A DNA stretch of 64,000 nt from VAZQ01 sp035293945 (GTDB taxonomy: Bacteria > Pseudomonadota > Alphaproteobacteria > Rhizobiales > Xanthobacteraceae), in NCBI GenBank assembly GCA_035293945.1, contig DATGLV010000039.1:387766-451765 (forward strand), in the 5' to 3' direction. Of the stretch, positions 25,243 to 34,269 are shown one piece after another; positions within the stretch are counted from its first letter, which is position 1; the number at the start of each line of letters is the position of its first letter. The position numbers and the translations under genes were made by a program. The notes beneath the pieces were generated by a model. That model did no database searches. It saw only the letters and a list, made by a program, of their open reading frames with translations, and was not told where the DNA came from.

Positions 25243-26217
25243 CTATTTCAAGTGCGCTTTCCCGGCCAAAAACTCATCGACCTCGGCCCGCTTGGGGGCT
25301 CCGGTGATGCCGCCGAAGCGCGTGCACTTGATTGCGGCGGCAACGGCCGCAAAGCGCATTGCGTCTGTCTCGTCGCGGCCTTCCGCCAGTGCCAGCGCGA
25401 ACGCGCCGTGAAATACGTCGCCGGCCGCAAGCGTATCGATCGGCTTGATCGGGAATGCGGCCAAGTTGTGCCGCTGGCGCGCCCCGGCGGTGAGCCACAG
25501 CATGCCGTTCGGTCCGTCGGTGACGGCGAGAAAGCCGTGGCAGGTCGCCGCAATCTGCTCGAGCCCGAGGGCGAGGTCATCGGTTGCGGCAGTGGCGCGC
25601 AGTCCCTCGGCGGAGAAGACCACGTGTGTTGCGGCACCAAACAGAGCATCCGTTGCCCGCGTCGGCTTGTCGGCGTCGAGCACCACCGGAATGCCGCGGT
25701 CGCGCGCCGCCACACAAATGGGAAGCGAGAAATCGGGGAAGCGATTGTCCGCCAGCACCGCGTCGGCTGTTGCGACGATCGCCGCAGGGTCGCTGGGGCG
25801 GGCCTCCGCTAGCCGATCGTCGCGATAATTGACGATCGCGCGCTCGCCCGCCGCATCGATGCAGATCGCCGAGATCGACGAGGCGACGCCGGGCACGCGC
25901 ACGCAACCGCTGACGTTCACGCCCTCCTGGGTGAGCGCGGCCGCAATGCGATCTCCCATCGGCTCGCAGCCTGCCGGCCCACCGAGCGGTCCGGCAAAAC
26001 ACGCGCGGCCGCCCAGCCGCGCGATCGCGATCGCGGCATTGGCGGCACAACCACCGGAAATGAGCATGAAAGCGGAAGCTTGGGTCTTTGTCTCCGCGAC
26101 CGGGAATTGCTGCACGTGAAAGACCGCGTCGACCACCGCGATGCCGGTGCAAACCACTTGTCGGGCAGCGAAGCTCGTGCGACCGCCCGCGGTGGTTTCG
26201 CCCTCAGTCGAAGACAA
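25243..26217 (-). CDS. PfkB/ribokinase-family sugar kinase
   Basis: This is a cytoplasmic carbohydrate or nucleoside kinase of the PfkB family, 324 residues. The N-terminal glycine-rich signature is seen as SGGCAANAAIAIARLGGRAC. The C-terminal ATP-binding and catalytic signature DTLAAGDVFHGAFALALAEG contains the catalytic base Asp in the AAGD motif. The sugar specificity cannot be inferred. Its start overlaps the end of nudC by 14 bp on the same strand, so the genes are probably co-transcribed. An IS1595-type element ends 13 bp after its stop. Confidence 0.92.
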   Translation of the reverse strand: MSSTEGETTAGGRTSFAARQVVCTGIAVVDAVFHVQQFPVAETKTQASAFMLISGGCAANAAIAIARLGGRACFAGPLGGPAGCEPMGDRIAAALTQEGVNVSGCVRVPGVASSISAICIDAAGERAIVNYRDDRLAEARPSDPAAIVATADAVLADNRFPDFSLPICVAARDRGIPVVLDADKPTRATDALFGAATHVVFSAEGLRATAATDDLALGLEQIAATCHGFLAVTDGPNGMLWLTAGARQRHNLAAFPIKPIDTLAAGDVFHGAFALALAEGRDETDAMRFAAVAAAIKCTRFGGITGAPKRAEVDEFLAGKAHLK

Positions 26218-27154
26218 TGTCCTGCTCCACCCAAGCGCGCAGGATGTGATGCGCGATCGCGACCGGCAAAGGCGCGGTCAAGCCCTCCGGATGCTTGCCG
26301 AGCAGCATTGCGGCGACCTCCTCGCGGCTGAACCAGCGCGCATCGTCCAGCTCGGTGCGGTCAATGACAATCTCTTCCGAGCAGGCCTCGGCATGGCAGC
26401 CGATCATCAGCGACATCGGGAACGGCCAAGGTTGCGAGGCAAAATAGGCGACCCGGCCGCACGCAATGCCGGCCTCCTCGGCAGTCTCGCGGCGGACAGC
26501 CTCCTCGATCGTCTCTCCCGGCTCGACGAAGCCGGCAAGGCATGACCACATGCCGGAGGCAAACCGATGCGAACGACCGAGCACGCAGCGGTCGCCCGCG
26601 ACCGCAAGCATGATCACGACCGGATCGGTGCGCGGAAAGTGCAGCGCCCGGCACGACGGACAATCTCGCCGCCAGCCGCCTTCGACGACGCGGGTTGCGG
26701 CCCCGCAATTGGCGCAGAAGCGATGGCGGGCGTGCCAATTGAGGAGCGCCCGCGCCTCGGCGAGCGCACAGAGATGATCTCCGTCGAGAAGGCCGCGCAC
26801 TGCAATCGATCGCAGATCGATGAGCTCGATATCGCCTCGCTTCTGCAGCATCGCGATTGCGTCCGGCGCAAGCGCGGCCGCGAAGCGAGGCGCGCCGTCG
26901 AGAAGCCCGAGGAACGCGACTTCGGCCGGCTCGCCAAGCTTCCGGATCTCGGCAGAAGCAAACAGCGGGTCGTGCCCGTGCGAGCCACTCTTCAGCACCA
27001 CCACCTCGCCGCCGACCAGATAGAAACGGCTTGCCGGATCCTCCGCCAGCTTGGCCAGTGCAGCCAGGTCGGCGCGGCGCTCGACCGCGTGATTGATGCG
27101 GCCTCCCGCATAGCCCAGGCGCGGCTTGGGACCGAGATCGGGACGAGGCGGCAT
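26204..27154 (-). CDS. nudC: NAD(+) diphosphatase NudC
   Basis: This Nudix enzyme hydrolyses NAD(H) to NMN(H) and AMP and, in E. coli, removes NAD caps from RNA. A C4 zinc site (FCANCGAATRV, DCPSCRALHFPR) precedes the Nudix box (GFVEPGETIEEAVRRETAEE then AGI). The NudC signature SQPWPFPMSLMIG follows the box. ATG 27154 is chosen because AGGAG lies six bases upstream; an upstream start at 27208 would overlap the HIT gene. The length of about 316 residues is typical. Confidence 0.95.
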   Translation of the reverse strand: MPPRPDLGPKPRLGYAGGRINHAVERRADLAALAKLAEDPASRFYLVGGEVVVLKSGSHGHDPLFASAEIRKLGEPAEVAFLGLLDGAPRFAAALAPDAIAMLQKRGDIELIDLRSIAVRGLLDGDHLCALAEARALLNWHARHRFCANCGAATRVVEGGWRRDCPSCRALHFPRTDPVVIMLAVAGDRCVLGRSHRFASGMWSCLAGFVEPGETIEEAVRRETAEEAGIACGRVAYFASQPWPFPMSLMIGCHAEACSEEIVIDRTELDDARWFSREEVAAMLLGKHPEGLTAPLPVAIAHHILRAWVEQDIVFD

Positions 27155-27168
27155 ACAAGGCTCCTGAG

Positions 27169-27606
27169 CTAACCGGGGATTTTCTTTCGCAGGACCGCGA
27201 GCAAGCACTCGCGCGCTGCCTCATCATAAGGGCACGCCGGCAGCGCGCCCCAGGCTGGTCGCGGCCAGGCCGCATCGGAGCGACTGCGCGCGATGATGTG
27301 GACGTGCAGCTGCGGCACGATGTTGCCGATGGCTGCGGTATTGATCTTGTCGCAGCCGGTGACCTCCTTGAGAAGCTCCCCGACGCGCGCGATCTCGGCC
27401 ATCAAGCGCATCTGATCGGCTGGCGTGAGATCGAAGACCTCCGCCGTGCCGGCACGCCTTGGCACGATGATGAGCCAGGGAAAATTGGCATCGTTCATCA
27501 ACAGCACGCGCGAGAGCGGAAGATCGCCTATCACTAGCGTATCGTGCGCAAGTTGCGGATCGAGGGCGAAAGCCGCACCCGTCACCGGCTGTTCCGTCGA
27601 TTTCAC
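27169..27606 (-). CDS. HIT family protein
   Basis: This is a 145-residue histidine-triad hydrolase-like protein, possibly acting on dinucleoside polyphosphates or AMP conjugates. The core motif reads QLHVHIIAR. Compared with the Fhit-type HxHxHxx motif, the first histidine is Gln, while the catalytic middle His and the following His remain. This substitution seems usual for the alphaproteobacterial subgroup. Other family blocks are LLMNDANFPWLIIVPRRAGT and TGCDKINTAAIGNIVPQLHV. It lies 14 bp upstream of nudC and is probably in the same operon, a sensible grouping of nucleotide-cleaning enzymes. Confidence 0.9.
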   Translation of the reverse strand: MKSTEQPVTGAAFALDPQLAHDTLVIGDLPLSRVLLMNDANFPWLIIVPRRAGTAEVFDLTPADQMRLMAEIARVGELLKEVTGCDKINTAAIGNIVPQLHVHIIARSRSDAAWPRPAWGALPACPYDEAARECLLAVLRKKIPG

Positions 27607-27678
27607 CGTCGAGATTCCCCTGTGGCGCTCGAAAGTATCAGACTTGCTTTCCCCACCCTATCGGCCGATATAACCCCC

Positions 27679-27776
27679 GGGAGGTTGGCGGTGGACGAGC
27701 CACTCGCCAACCGGGTCAGGTCCGGAAGGAAGCAGCCCTAACGAGCTCCGGTTCGGGTCGCTCGTCAGCCTCCCAC
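27679..27776 (+). ncRNA. ffs: Signal recognition particle RNA, small bacterial type
   Basis: The universally conserved apical loop sequence GGTCAGGTCCGGAAGGAAGC followed by AGCCCTAA is present at 27713-27742. It is enclosed by a long helix whose ends GGGAGG and CCTCCC pair. The size of about 98 nt fits 4.5S RNA, which guides membrane-protein synthesis together with Ffh. The position just ahead of dnaX is the conserved arrangement in many proteobacteria. End positions are estimated from the base pairing. Confidence 0.96.
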
Positions 27777-27967
27777 TTCATCTCCGCGGCTCGCGCTTGC
27801 GACTTGCGCAATCGGCATCCGATGATCGTACATTGGTCGACGGAATGCCGATCAGGAAGCCGGCGCGCCGGCCTGGGACGGGCGCCGTTACCGCCTTCAG
27901 TGCACGCCAAGCAGCCCTTACACTGCGAGTCCTGCAGGGGGCCGAATAGTCCGGTAAAGTCCGCGCC

Positions 27968-29803
27968 ATGACCAGTCCCGAAACTGAAGGTTCCAACACG
28001 GCGGGCTCGGGCGGCGCCTATCGGGTGCTGGCGCGCAAATACCGGCCGGCGAGCTTTTCCGATCTGATCGGCCAGGATGCCATGGTGCGGACGATCTCGA
28101 ACGCGTTCGAGGCTGGGCGCATTCCGCAGGCCTGGATCCTCACGGGCGTACGTGGGGTCGGCAAGACCACGACTGCGCGCATCCTGGCGCGGGCGCTGAA
28201 TTACGAGCTGCCCGACGGCTCGGTGACCGCGCCTACCATCACCATGCCGGTCGTCGGCGTGCATTGCCAAGCCATCATGGAAAGCCGCCATCCCGATGTG
28301 ATCGAGATGGACGCCGCCTCGCACAATGGTGTCGAGGATGTGCGGCAGATCAACGATGCCGTTCGCTACGCGCCGATGAGCGCGCGCTACAAGGTCTATA
28401 TCCTCGACGAAGTGCACATGCTCTCGACCCAGGCCTTCAATGCGCTGTTGAAGACGCTGGAGGAGCCGCCGCCGCACGCCAAGTTCGTCTTCGCCACGAC
28501 CGAGACCCGCAAGGTGCCGGTGACGGTGCTGTCGCGCTGCCAGCGCTTCGATCTACGGCGGGTCGATGCCGACTTGCTTGTGCGCCACCTTGCCGCGCTT
28601 GCCGCCAAGGAAGGGATCGAGGCCGAGGGCGAAGCGCTGGCGCTGATCGCGCGTGCCGCGGAGGGCTCGGTGCGCGACTCGCTTTCGTTGCTCGACCAGG
28701 CGATCGCCCATGCGGCCGGCCCGGTGCGGGCCGAGGATGTGCGGGCGATGCTCGGCCTCGCCGACCGGGCGCGGATCATCGATCTGTTCGAGGCGCTGAT
28801 GCGCGGCGATCTCGCCTCCGCGCTCGCCGAGCTGCGCGACCAGTACGACACCGGGGCTGATCCCGCCGTTGTGCTGTCCGATCTTGCCGAGTTCACCCAT
28901 TTTGTGACGCGGGTGAAGATCGTGCCGGCGGTCGCCGAGGATCTCTCGCTCGCCGAGGCTGAGCGCAAGCGCGGCCGCGGCTTTGCCGAGAAGCTCTCGA
29001 TGCGGGTATTGGCGCGCGCCTGGCAGATGCTGCTCAAGGGCATTGCGGAGGTCGAGGCCGCGGGACGTCCGCTGGCTGCCGCCGAGATGGTGCTGGTGCG
29101 CCTTGCTTATGCGGCTGATCTGCCGACCCCCGACGACGTGATCCGCGCGCTCGACGACAAAGCACCGGCGGCGGCGCCTGCCCGGGTGGAGCGCAGCGGC
29201 GGCGCACCCGCAGGGGCGCCGGTGCTTGCGGCCGCGCCGCGTCTGGAGGCTCAGCTTGGTCCCGCGCGTGGCCCGGTCGCGACACTTATGCGCCCCGCCG
29301 GCGATCCGGTCCAGCTTACCGCCCCTGACGTGCCGGCGCTCACGATCGCAAGCTTCCCGGAGCTGATCGCGCTCGCCGGCGAGAAGCGTGACATCGGCGT
29401 CAAGTCGGCGCTCGAGCGCGACGTCAGGTTGGTCCGCTGCGAGGACGGCCGGCTGGAGATCGCGCTGCAGCCGAGCGCCGCCAGGACGCTCGTCAACGAT
29501 CTTGCGCGCAAGTTTTCGCAATGGACCGGCCGGCGCTGGATGGTTGTGATCTCGGCGGAACAGGGCGAGCCGACTGTGCATTCCCAGGCCGAGGCGCGGG
29601 CAGTCGAGCTCAAGACCGGCGTGCAGGCTGATCCGCTGGTGCAAGCGGTACTGGCGCGATTTCCCGGTGCCCAGATCGTCGATGTGCGGCAGGGCGCTCC
29701 GGAAAGCCCGACGCCTGCCGGCGAAGCCGAGCGTGAGCTCGCAGATCGGGATGCCGATTATGGGGCCGACTGGCAGGGCGACGAACCGGACGACGAAGCT
29801 TGA
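27968..29803 (+). CDS. dnaX: DNA polymerase III subunits gamma and tau
   Basis: This is the clamp-loader ATPase of the replisome, 611 residues. Domain I carries Walker A GVRGVGKTTTARILARAL, the DEVH box (YILDEVHMLSTQAFNALLKT) and sensor I (VFATTETRKVPVTVLSRCQ). Domain III and the long tau-type C-terminus follow. In the zinc-finger region only one cysteine remains (MPVVGVHCQAIMESRH), where E. coli DnaX has four; I recall this loss in Bradyrhizobium relatives. I saw no slippery sequence for programmed frameshifting. It is followed 47 bp later by ybaB and then recR, a classic recombination and replication cluster. Confidence 0.96.
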   Translation: MTSPETEGSNTAGSGGAYRVLARKYRPASFSDLIGQDAMVRTISNAFEAGRIPQAWILTGVRGVGKTTTARILARALNYELPDGSVTAPTITMPVVGVHCQAIMESRHPDVIEMDAASHNGVEDVRQINDAVRYAPMSARYKVYILDEVHMLSTQAFNALLKTLEEPPPHAKFVFATTETRKVPVTVLSRCQRFDLRRVDADLLVRHLAALAAKEGIEAEGEALALIARAAEGSVRDSLSLLDQAIAHAAGPVRAEDVRAMLGLADRARIIDLFEALMRGDLASALAELRDQYDTGADPAVVLSDLAEFTHFVTRVKIVPAVAEDLSLAEAERKRGRGFAEKLSMRVLARAWQMLLKGIAEVEAAGRPLAAAEMVLVRLAYAADLPTPDDVIRALDDKAPAAAPARVERSGGAPAGAPVLAAAPRLEAQLGPARGPVATLMRPAGDPVQLTAPDVPALTIASFPELIALAGEKRDIGVKSALERDVRLVRCEDGRLEIALQPSAARTLVNDLARKFSQWTGRRWMVVISAEQGEPTVHSQAEARAVELKTGVQADPLVQAVLARFPGAQIVDVRQGAPESPTPAGEAERELADRDADYGADWQGDEPDDEA

Positions 29804-29850
29804 ACGGCAAACCGAAACAAACACAGGGAACGAGCCAACATAGGTGAATC

Positions 29851-30171
29851 ATGGCGGATTTTTTGGGCCTCATGAAGCAGGCCACGGAGCTCAAGTCGAA
29901 GATGGAGGCGATGCAGGCCGAGCTCGAGCGCCTCGAGGTCGATGGCACGGCCGGCGGGGGAATGGTGACGGTGCGCCTGTCCGGCAAGGGCGAGATGAAG
30001 AGCGTCAAGATCGACGAGCAGCTGATCAAGCCGCAGGAAAAAGAGATCATCGAGGACTTGATCGTCGCGGCCCACGCGGATGCGCGGCGCAAGGCCGAGG
30101 GGATGGTGCAGGACAAGATGAAGGCCGTCACCGGTGGGCTGCCGCTCCCGCCCGGGCTCAAATTGTTCTGA
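29851..30171 (+). CDS. ybaB: Nucleoid-associated protein YbaB/EbfC
   Basis: This is a small dimeric DNA-binding protein of 106 residues. It shows the YbaB/EbfC pattern: an N-terminal helix (MADFLGLMKQATELKSKMEA), a central sheet with GGGMVTVRLSGKGEMKSVKI, and a C-terminal helix (VAAHADARRKAEGMVQDKM) ending in GLPLPPGLKLF. It is placed between dnaX and recR with short gaps, as in most bacteria. It is usually linked to recombination or nucleoid organisation. Confidence 0.95.
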   Translation: MADFLGLMKQATELKSKMEAMQAELERLEVDGTAGGGMVTVRLSGKGEMKSVKIDEQLIKPQEKEIIEDLIVAAHADARRKAEGMVQDKMKAVTGGLPLPPGLKLF

Positions 30172-30191
30172 TCGCAGACGCCGATCGCAAT

Positions 30192-30797
30192 ATGCCTGCT
30201 GCCGTTGCCGGTCCTGAAATCGAGCGCCTGATCGCATTGCTCGCCCGCCTGCCGGGGCTGGGGCCGCGCTCAGCGCGGCGTGCCGCGCTGTTTCTCATCA
30301 AGAAACGCGACCAGGTGATGGCGCCACTCGCGGCTGCGCTCGACGAGGCGATTGACAAGATCGAGGTGTGCGGCGTGTGCGGCAATATCGATAGCCAGAA
30401 TCCGTGCACGGTCTGCACCGACCCGCGGCGCGACGCCTCCGTCATCGTCGTGGTGACGGATGTCGCCGACCTTTGGGCGCTGGAGCGCGCGCACGCGATC
30501 AATGCCCGCTACCACGTGCTGGGCGGCACGCTCTCCCCGCTCGATGGCGTCGGCCCGCAGGATCTGTCGATCGATGCGCTCGTCACGCGGGCGCACGAGG
30601 CGGGCGTGCGCGAGGTGATCCTTGCCCTCAATGCCACGGTCGACGGCCAGACCACCGCCCACTACATCACCGATCTCCTGCATGACACGACCGTCAAGGT
30701 GACCCGCCTCGCGCACGGCGTTCCGGTGGGCGGTGAGCTCGATTATCTCGACGAAGGCACGCTTTCGGCCGCGATCCGCCAGCGCACGCCGTTTTGA
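30192..30797 (+). CDS. recR: Recombination mediator protein RecR
   Basis: This RecFOR-pathway protein (201 residues) helps load RecA at gaps. The helix-hairpin-helix is LIALLARLPGLGPRSARRAA, the C4 zinc finger is EVCGVCGNIDSQNPCTVC, and the Toprim domain includes SVIVVVTDVADLWALERAHA and REVILALNATVDGQTTAHYI. ATG 30192 fits the usual RecR length and lies 20 bp after ybaB. In-frame sequence upstream would run through ybaB and is not RecR-like. Confidence 0.96.
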   Translation: MPAAVAGPEIERLIALLARLPGLGPRSARRAALFLIKKRDQVMAPLAAALDEAIDKIEVCGVCGNIDSQNPCTVCTDPRRDASVIVVVTDVADLWALERAHAINARYHVLGGTLSPLDGVGPQDLSIDALVTRAHEAGVREVILALNATVDGQTTAHYITDLLHDTTVKVTRLAHGVPVGGELDYLDEGTLSAAIRQRTPF

Positions 30798-31141
30798 CGC
30801 GGCAGGCCTCTCACTCCCTCGCCCCGCTTGCGGCGAGAGGAAGGGAGGGGGAGTGTGGAACGATCCGGATCAGGCGCCATTGTGGCTCAAGATAGCCCGT
30901 CTTGTCCCGGATGCGATGCAGCGCGGGGCTCGCGTCGTGCTAGCCACGCTTTGGCGCGGTGCGCCCCGTGGTGCATCGCCTACCTGGCGACCGTTCCGGG
31001 CTATGGCCAGAATGGAGCCTGGAACGGTCCCGGTTCTGCAGCGCACTGCGGACCATGTACATCGCGCCCCCCAATTCCACAACCGCGCTGCGCCGCGCGC
31101 GGGACAAGAACCCAAACTTAATGTCAATGGGGACAAATGAC
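30798..31141. other. Gap between recR and an AmpG-like gene, with a GC-rich hairpin
   Basis: No gene is supported. Just after recR, CTCGCC (30830-30835 region) pairs with GGCGAG around a short loop, in a stretch whose outer parts (CACTCCC and GGGGGAGTG) also pair. The structure resembles extragenic palindromes of related genomes and could slow or end recR transcription, but there is no T-tract. The rest is unremarkable GC-rich sequence. Confidence 0.35.
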
Positions 31142-32527
31142 TCACCCGGGCTTCCCCGCCAGCGTCGCGAAATGTCCGCGCCGCTGCAGATAGGCGAGCA
31201 GGATGAAGCTCGGCGTCGCAGCGAGCGCGCAGATCAGAAAGTACCAGACCCAACCGGTTGCGTGCGCAAGATAACCGTTGCCAAGCGAGAACAGCGTGCG
31301 CCCGGCAGCAGTGAGCGCAGTCAGCAGGGCATATTGGGTGGCCGTGTGCAACGGATTGCCGCACAGCGCCGAAAGATAGGCGACGAAGATCACGGTGCCG
31401 ACTGCATCGGTGAAGAACTGGATCGTGATGGCGAAAGTGAGCGTCGTGATGTCATTGCCGACGGCCGCTTGCCAGGAAAAAGCCAGGATCGTGATGGTCT
31501 GCAGAACGCCCCCGATCCATAAGCTGGAGGCCAGCGGCAGGGCGCGCGCCACGTAGCCGCCGGCGAAGCCGCCCGTCAGGGTGGCGGCGAAGCCGACCCC
31601 CTTGACGATGGTGGCGAGCGCGTTGCGGGAAAAGCCGAGGTCGAGCACGAATGGCGTCGTGAGCGAGGTCGCGAGCGCGTCCGCGAGCTTGAACAAGGCC
31701 ACGAAGGCGAGCACCGCGAGCGCGCGATCTCGAGAGAAGAAATCCACGAACGCTCCGAGCGCGGCCGTCCCTACGCGGCGGATACCATTTTCGCGCGCGT
31801 GCGTCGCGTGCTCGGCTTCGGCGGCTTGCGACTGCTCGGGCTCATCCGCCAACAGCGTCGCCATAATGCCGACCAGGACGAGCAACGCCATCACCACGAA
31901 GCCCGCCGTCCAGGCGCCTTGCTGGGCGAAGCCCGCGTGCTCGAAGCCGCTCACCAGAAACAATGTGCCGGCGCCGGCGACGAGCGCGCCAACCCGATAG
32001 GCCGCCACATAGCTCGCCATGCCGGCCGCCTGCTCCTCCTCGGGCAGGCTCTCGACCCGGAATGCATCGATGATGATGTCCTGCGTGGCCGAAGCCATCG
32101 CAACCATCAGGGCCGCGAGTGCGACCAGGCCAGACGAAAGCGCGGGGCTGGTCAAAGCAAGCGCGCCGATCGCGGCGATGAGCCAGAGTTGCGTCAGCAT
32201 CAGCCAGCCGCGCCGACGGCCGAGCAGCCGCGACAGGATCGGCACGTCGAGCGCGTCGGTGAGCGGCGCCCACAGGAACTTGATCACGTAAGGAATGCCG
32301 ATCGCGGCGAACAGCCCGATGGTGCGGATGTCGACACCGCTTTCAGTCATCCACGCCTGCAGCGCCATGCCGGTGAGCGAGAACGGCAGCCCGCCGGAAA
32401 AGCCCAGCAGCAGCACCACCAGCACCCGCGGCTTGAGATAAACGGCGAGCGCGTCCAGGAACGCCGGACGCGCACTCGCCTTTGCGGCGCTCACTCGCGC
32501 CGGCCTTGCCACACCATGCTGCATCAT
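31142..32527 (-). CDS. AmpG-like MFS muropeptide transporter
   Basis: This is an inner-membrane carrier of the major facilitator superfamily, resembling AmpG, which imports anhydromuropeptides for cell-wall recycling. The N-terminus has the AmpG pattern (VLLLGFSGGLPFSLTGMALQ, AWMTESGVDIRTIGLFAAIG, YVIKFLWAPLTDALDVPILS). About 12 to 14 hydrophobic segments fill 461 residues, and the central loop is charged (EPEQSQAAEAEHATH). TQDIIIDAFRVE is another AmpG hallmark. Its start overlaps the rmuC stop by 4 bp (32524-32527), indicating co-translation. Confidence 0.87.
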   Translation of the reverse strand: MMQHGVARPARVSAAKASARPAFLDALAVYLKPRVLVVLLLGFSGGLPFSLTGMALQAWMTESGVDIRTIGLFAAIGIPYVIKFLWAPLTDALDVPILSRLLGRRRGWLMLTQLWLIAAIGALALTSPALSSGLVALAALMVAMASATQDIIIDAFRVESLPEEEQAAGMASYVAAYRVGALVAGAGTLFLVSGFEHAGFAQQGAWTAGFVVMALLVLVGIMATLLADEPEQSQAAEAEHATHARENGIRRVGTAALGAFVDFFSRDRALAVLAFVALFKLADALATSLTTPFVLDLGFSRNALATIVKGVGFAATLTGGFAGGYVARALPLASSLWIGGVLQTITILAFSWQAAVGNDITTLTFAITIQFFTDAVGTVIFVAYLSALCGNPLHTATQYALLTALTAAGRTLFSLGNGYLAHATGWVWYFLICALAATPSFILLAYLQRRGHFATLAGKPG

Positions 32528-33654
32528 GCCTCGAGACGGCGCGCGATCGGCGCCGCGATCACATTACCGGTGCCCGCGTCAGCCCCGGCTTCATCGTCGA
32601 ACTCGACATTCTGGATCCGCGCTGCTCTCTTCTCCACCTTTTCGGCCGAAATGAGGATTTGCTGGACGTCCTGGTTGGCCTGGCTGAAATGGGCTTGCAG
32701 CTTGACGACCCGCTCCTGCAGCCGGCGCAGGTCATCCATCAAGTGGCCGACCTCGGCGTGAATCTGGTCGGCTGCCGCACGCATGCGGGCATCCCGTTGG
32801 ATCTGGGAGATGACGTTGATGGCGAGCATCAACAGCGCCGGCGACACGATCACCACCTGCGCCCGCAGCGCCTTCTGCACCAGGTCGTCGAAGCTCTCGT
32901 GCAGCTCGAGATAGACCGATTCCGAGGGCACGAACATCAAGGCGAGATCCTGGGTCTCGCCGCGGATCAGGTATTTCTGCGCGATATCGCCGACGTGGCG
33001 GCCGATATCGGCTCGCACGCGCGCCGCCGCGTGCCGGCGTTCATCCTCGCCGCGCGCATCGCGTAGCGCCATCATGGCCTCGAGCGGAAACTTGGCGTCG
33101 ATCACCAGCGGGCGCTGATCCGGCAGGAACACCGCGCAATCGGGCCGGCTGTTGTTGGAGAGCGTAAACTGGAACTGGTAGCAGCCCTTCGGCAGGCCGT
33201 CCTGCACGATGATCTCCATCCGCCCCTGCCCGAAGGCGCCGCGCTGCTGCTTGTTGGTGAGCACGCTCTGCAACGAGGTTACCTGCGTGGCGAGCTCGCT
33301 GATGTGTCTCTGCGCGCCGTCGATCACCACGAGCCTCTCGTTGAGCTTCTGCAGGCTTTCCGCCGTGTGCTGCCGGGTCGTCTGCATGGACTGGCTCAAG
33401 TGATGCGTGACCGAATCGAGCCGCTCGTTGACCGTGCGGGCGAGCTCGGCCTGGCGGCCGGCCAGCAAGTCACGCATCGCCTCGATGCGCGCAGTGGTCT
33501 CGGCCTGGACGCGGGCGAACTCGCCGGCAAGCCGGGAGCTCTCGTCGCGGGAGCGGAGCGCCCGCGCCATCAACAGCGCCAGCGCCACGAGCACCGCGAG
33601 GCCGGCCACCACGATGACCACGGCGCCGGCCAGGTTGAGGAGGCTTTCGCTCAT
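32524..33654 (-). CDS. rmuC: DNA recombination protein RmuC
   Basis: This is a membrane-anchored, coiled-coil nuclease-like protein that limits inversion of short inverted repeats. A hydrophobic N-terminal helix (VVIVVAGLAVLVALALLMAR) is followed by a coiled coil. The RmuC core has the restriction-endonuclease-like fold motifs SRPDCAVFLPDQRPLVIDAK (catalytic Asp and the DAKFP Lys), YLIRGETQDLALMFVPSESV and AQVVIVSPALLMLAINVI. Length is 376 residues. It is divergent from def, a pairing also seen in related genomes, and is coupled by a 4-bp overlap to the AmpG-like gene. Confidence 0.93.
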   Translation of the reverse strand: MSESLLNLAGAVVIVVAGLAVLVALALLMARALRSRDESSRLAGEFARVQAETTARIEAMRDLLAGRQAELARTVNERLDSVTHHLSQSMQTTRQHTAESLQKLNERLVVIDGAQRHISELATQVTSLQSVLTNKQQRGAFGQGRMEIIVQDGLPKGCYQFQFTLSNNSRPDCAVFLPDQRPLVIDAKFPLEAMMALRDARGEDERRHAAARVRADIGRHVGDIAQKYLIRGETQDLALMFVPSESVYLELHESFDDLVQKALRAQVVIVSPALLMLAINVISQIQRDARMRAAADQIHAEVGHLMDDLRRLQERVVKLQAHFSQANQDVQQILISAEKVEKRAARIQNVEFDDEAGADAGTGNVIAAPIARRLEA

Positions 33655-33732
33655 CCTCGACCTTCTAGCCTGATTCGCCCGCGCTGGGAACGAAGGGCGA
33701 ACACAATTGACCGTGCGGGGCGGAGGCCCTAC

Positions 33733-34263
33733 ATGCGGCGCATGGCGCGGCGCGACATCATTATTCTTCCCGACAAGCGGTTGCGGCTGGTTTCGAAGCC
33801 CGCGAAGGCCTCCGATTCCGACCTGCCGGCGCTCATCGACGACATGTTCGAGACCATGTACGAGGCGCCCGGCATCGGGCTTGCGGCGATCCAGATCGGC
33901 GTGCCCAAGCGCGTCGTGGTCATGGATCTCGCCAAGAAGGACGAGCCGAAAGCCCCGCGGGTCTTCGTCAACCCGGAGGTCGTCTGGCGCTCGGAGGAGA
34001 AATCGACCTACGAGGAGGGATGCCTGTCGATTCCGGAATTCTACGAGGAGGTCGAACGGCCCGCGATGGTGCGGGTCAAGTATCTCGACGCGAGCGGCGC
34101 CGCGCAGGAACTGGAGGCAAGCGGGCTACTCGCCACCTGCCTGCAGCACGAGATCGATCATCTCGATGGCGTTTTGTTCATCGACCACATTTCCAAGCTC
34201 AAGCGCGACATGGTGATCAAGAAGTTCGCCAAGGCCGCCAGGCGCGCCGAGGACGGCGAATAG
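33733..34263 (+). CDS. def: Peptide deformylase
   Basis: This Fe(II)/Zn amidase removes the formyl group from new protein N-termini. All three motifs are present: GIGLAAIQIG (motif I), EEGCLSIP (motif II with the metal Cys) and QHEIDHLDGVLF (motif III, HExxH). Length is 176 residues. ATG 33733 is chosen because GGAGG lies six bases upstream; ATG 33742 is a second option. fmt, which usually follows def in rhizobia, is absent here. Instead a convergent GlsB-type gene begins 6 bp after the stop. Confidence 0.95.
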   Translation: MRRMARRDIIILPDKRLRLVSKPAKASDSDLPALIDDMFETMYEAPGIGLAAIQIGVPKRVVVMDLAKKDEPKAPRVFVNPEVVWRSEEKSTYEEGCLSIPEFYEEVERPAMVRVKYLDASGAAQELEASGLLATCLQHEIDHLDGVLFIDHISKLKRDMVIKKFAKAARRAEDGE

Positions 34264-34269
34264 GCGGCT

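Noticed and set aside
31232..31250. Fifth copy of the 21-bp motif inside the AmpG-like gene
   Set aside because: GATCAGAAAGTACCAG has an extra base relative to the pattern and lies in coding sequence.
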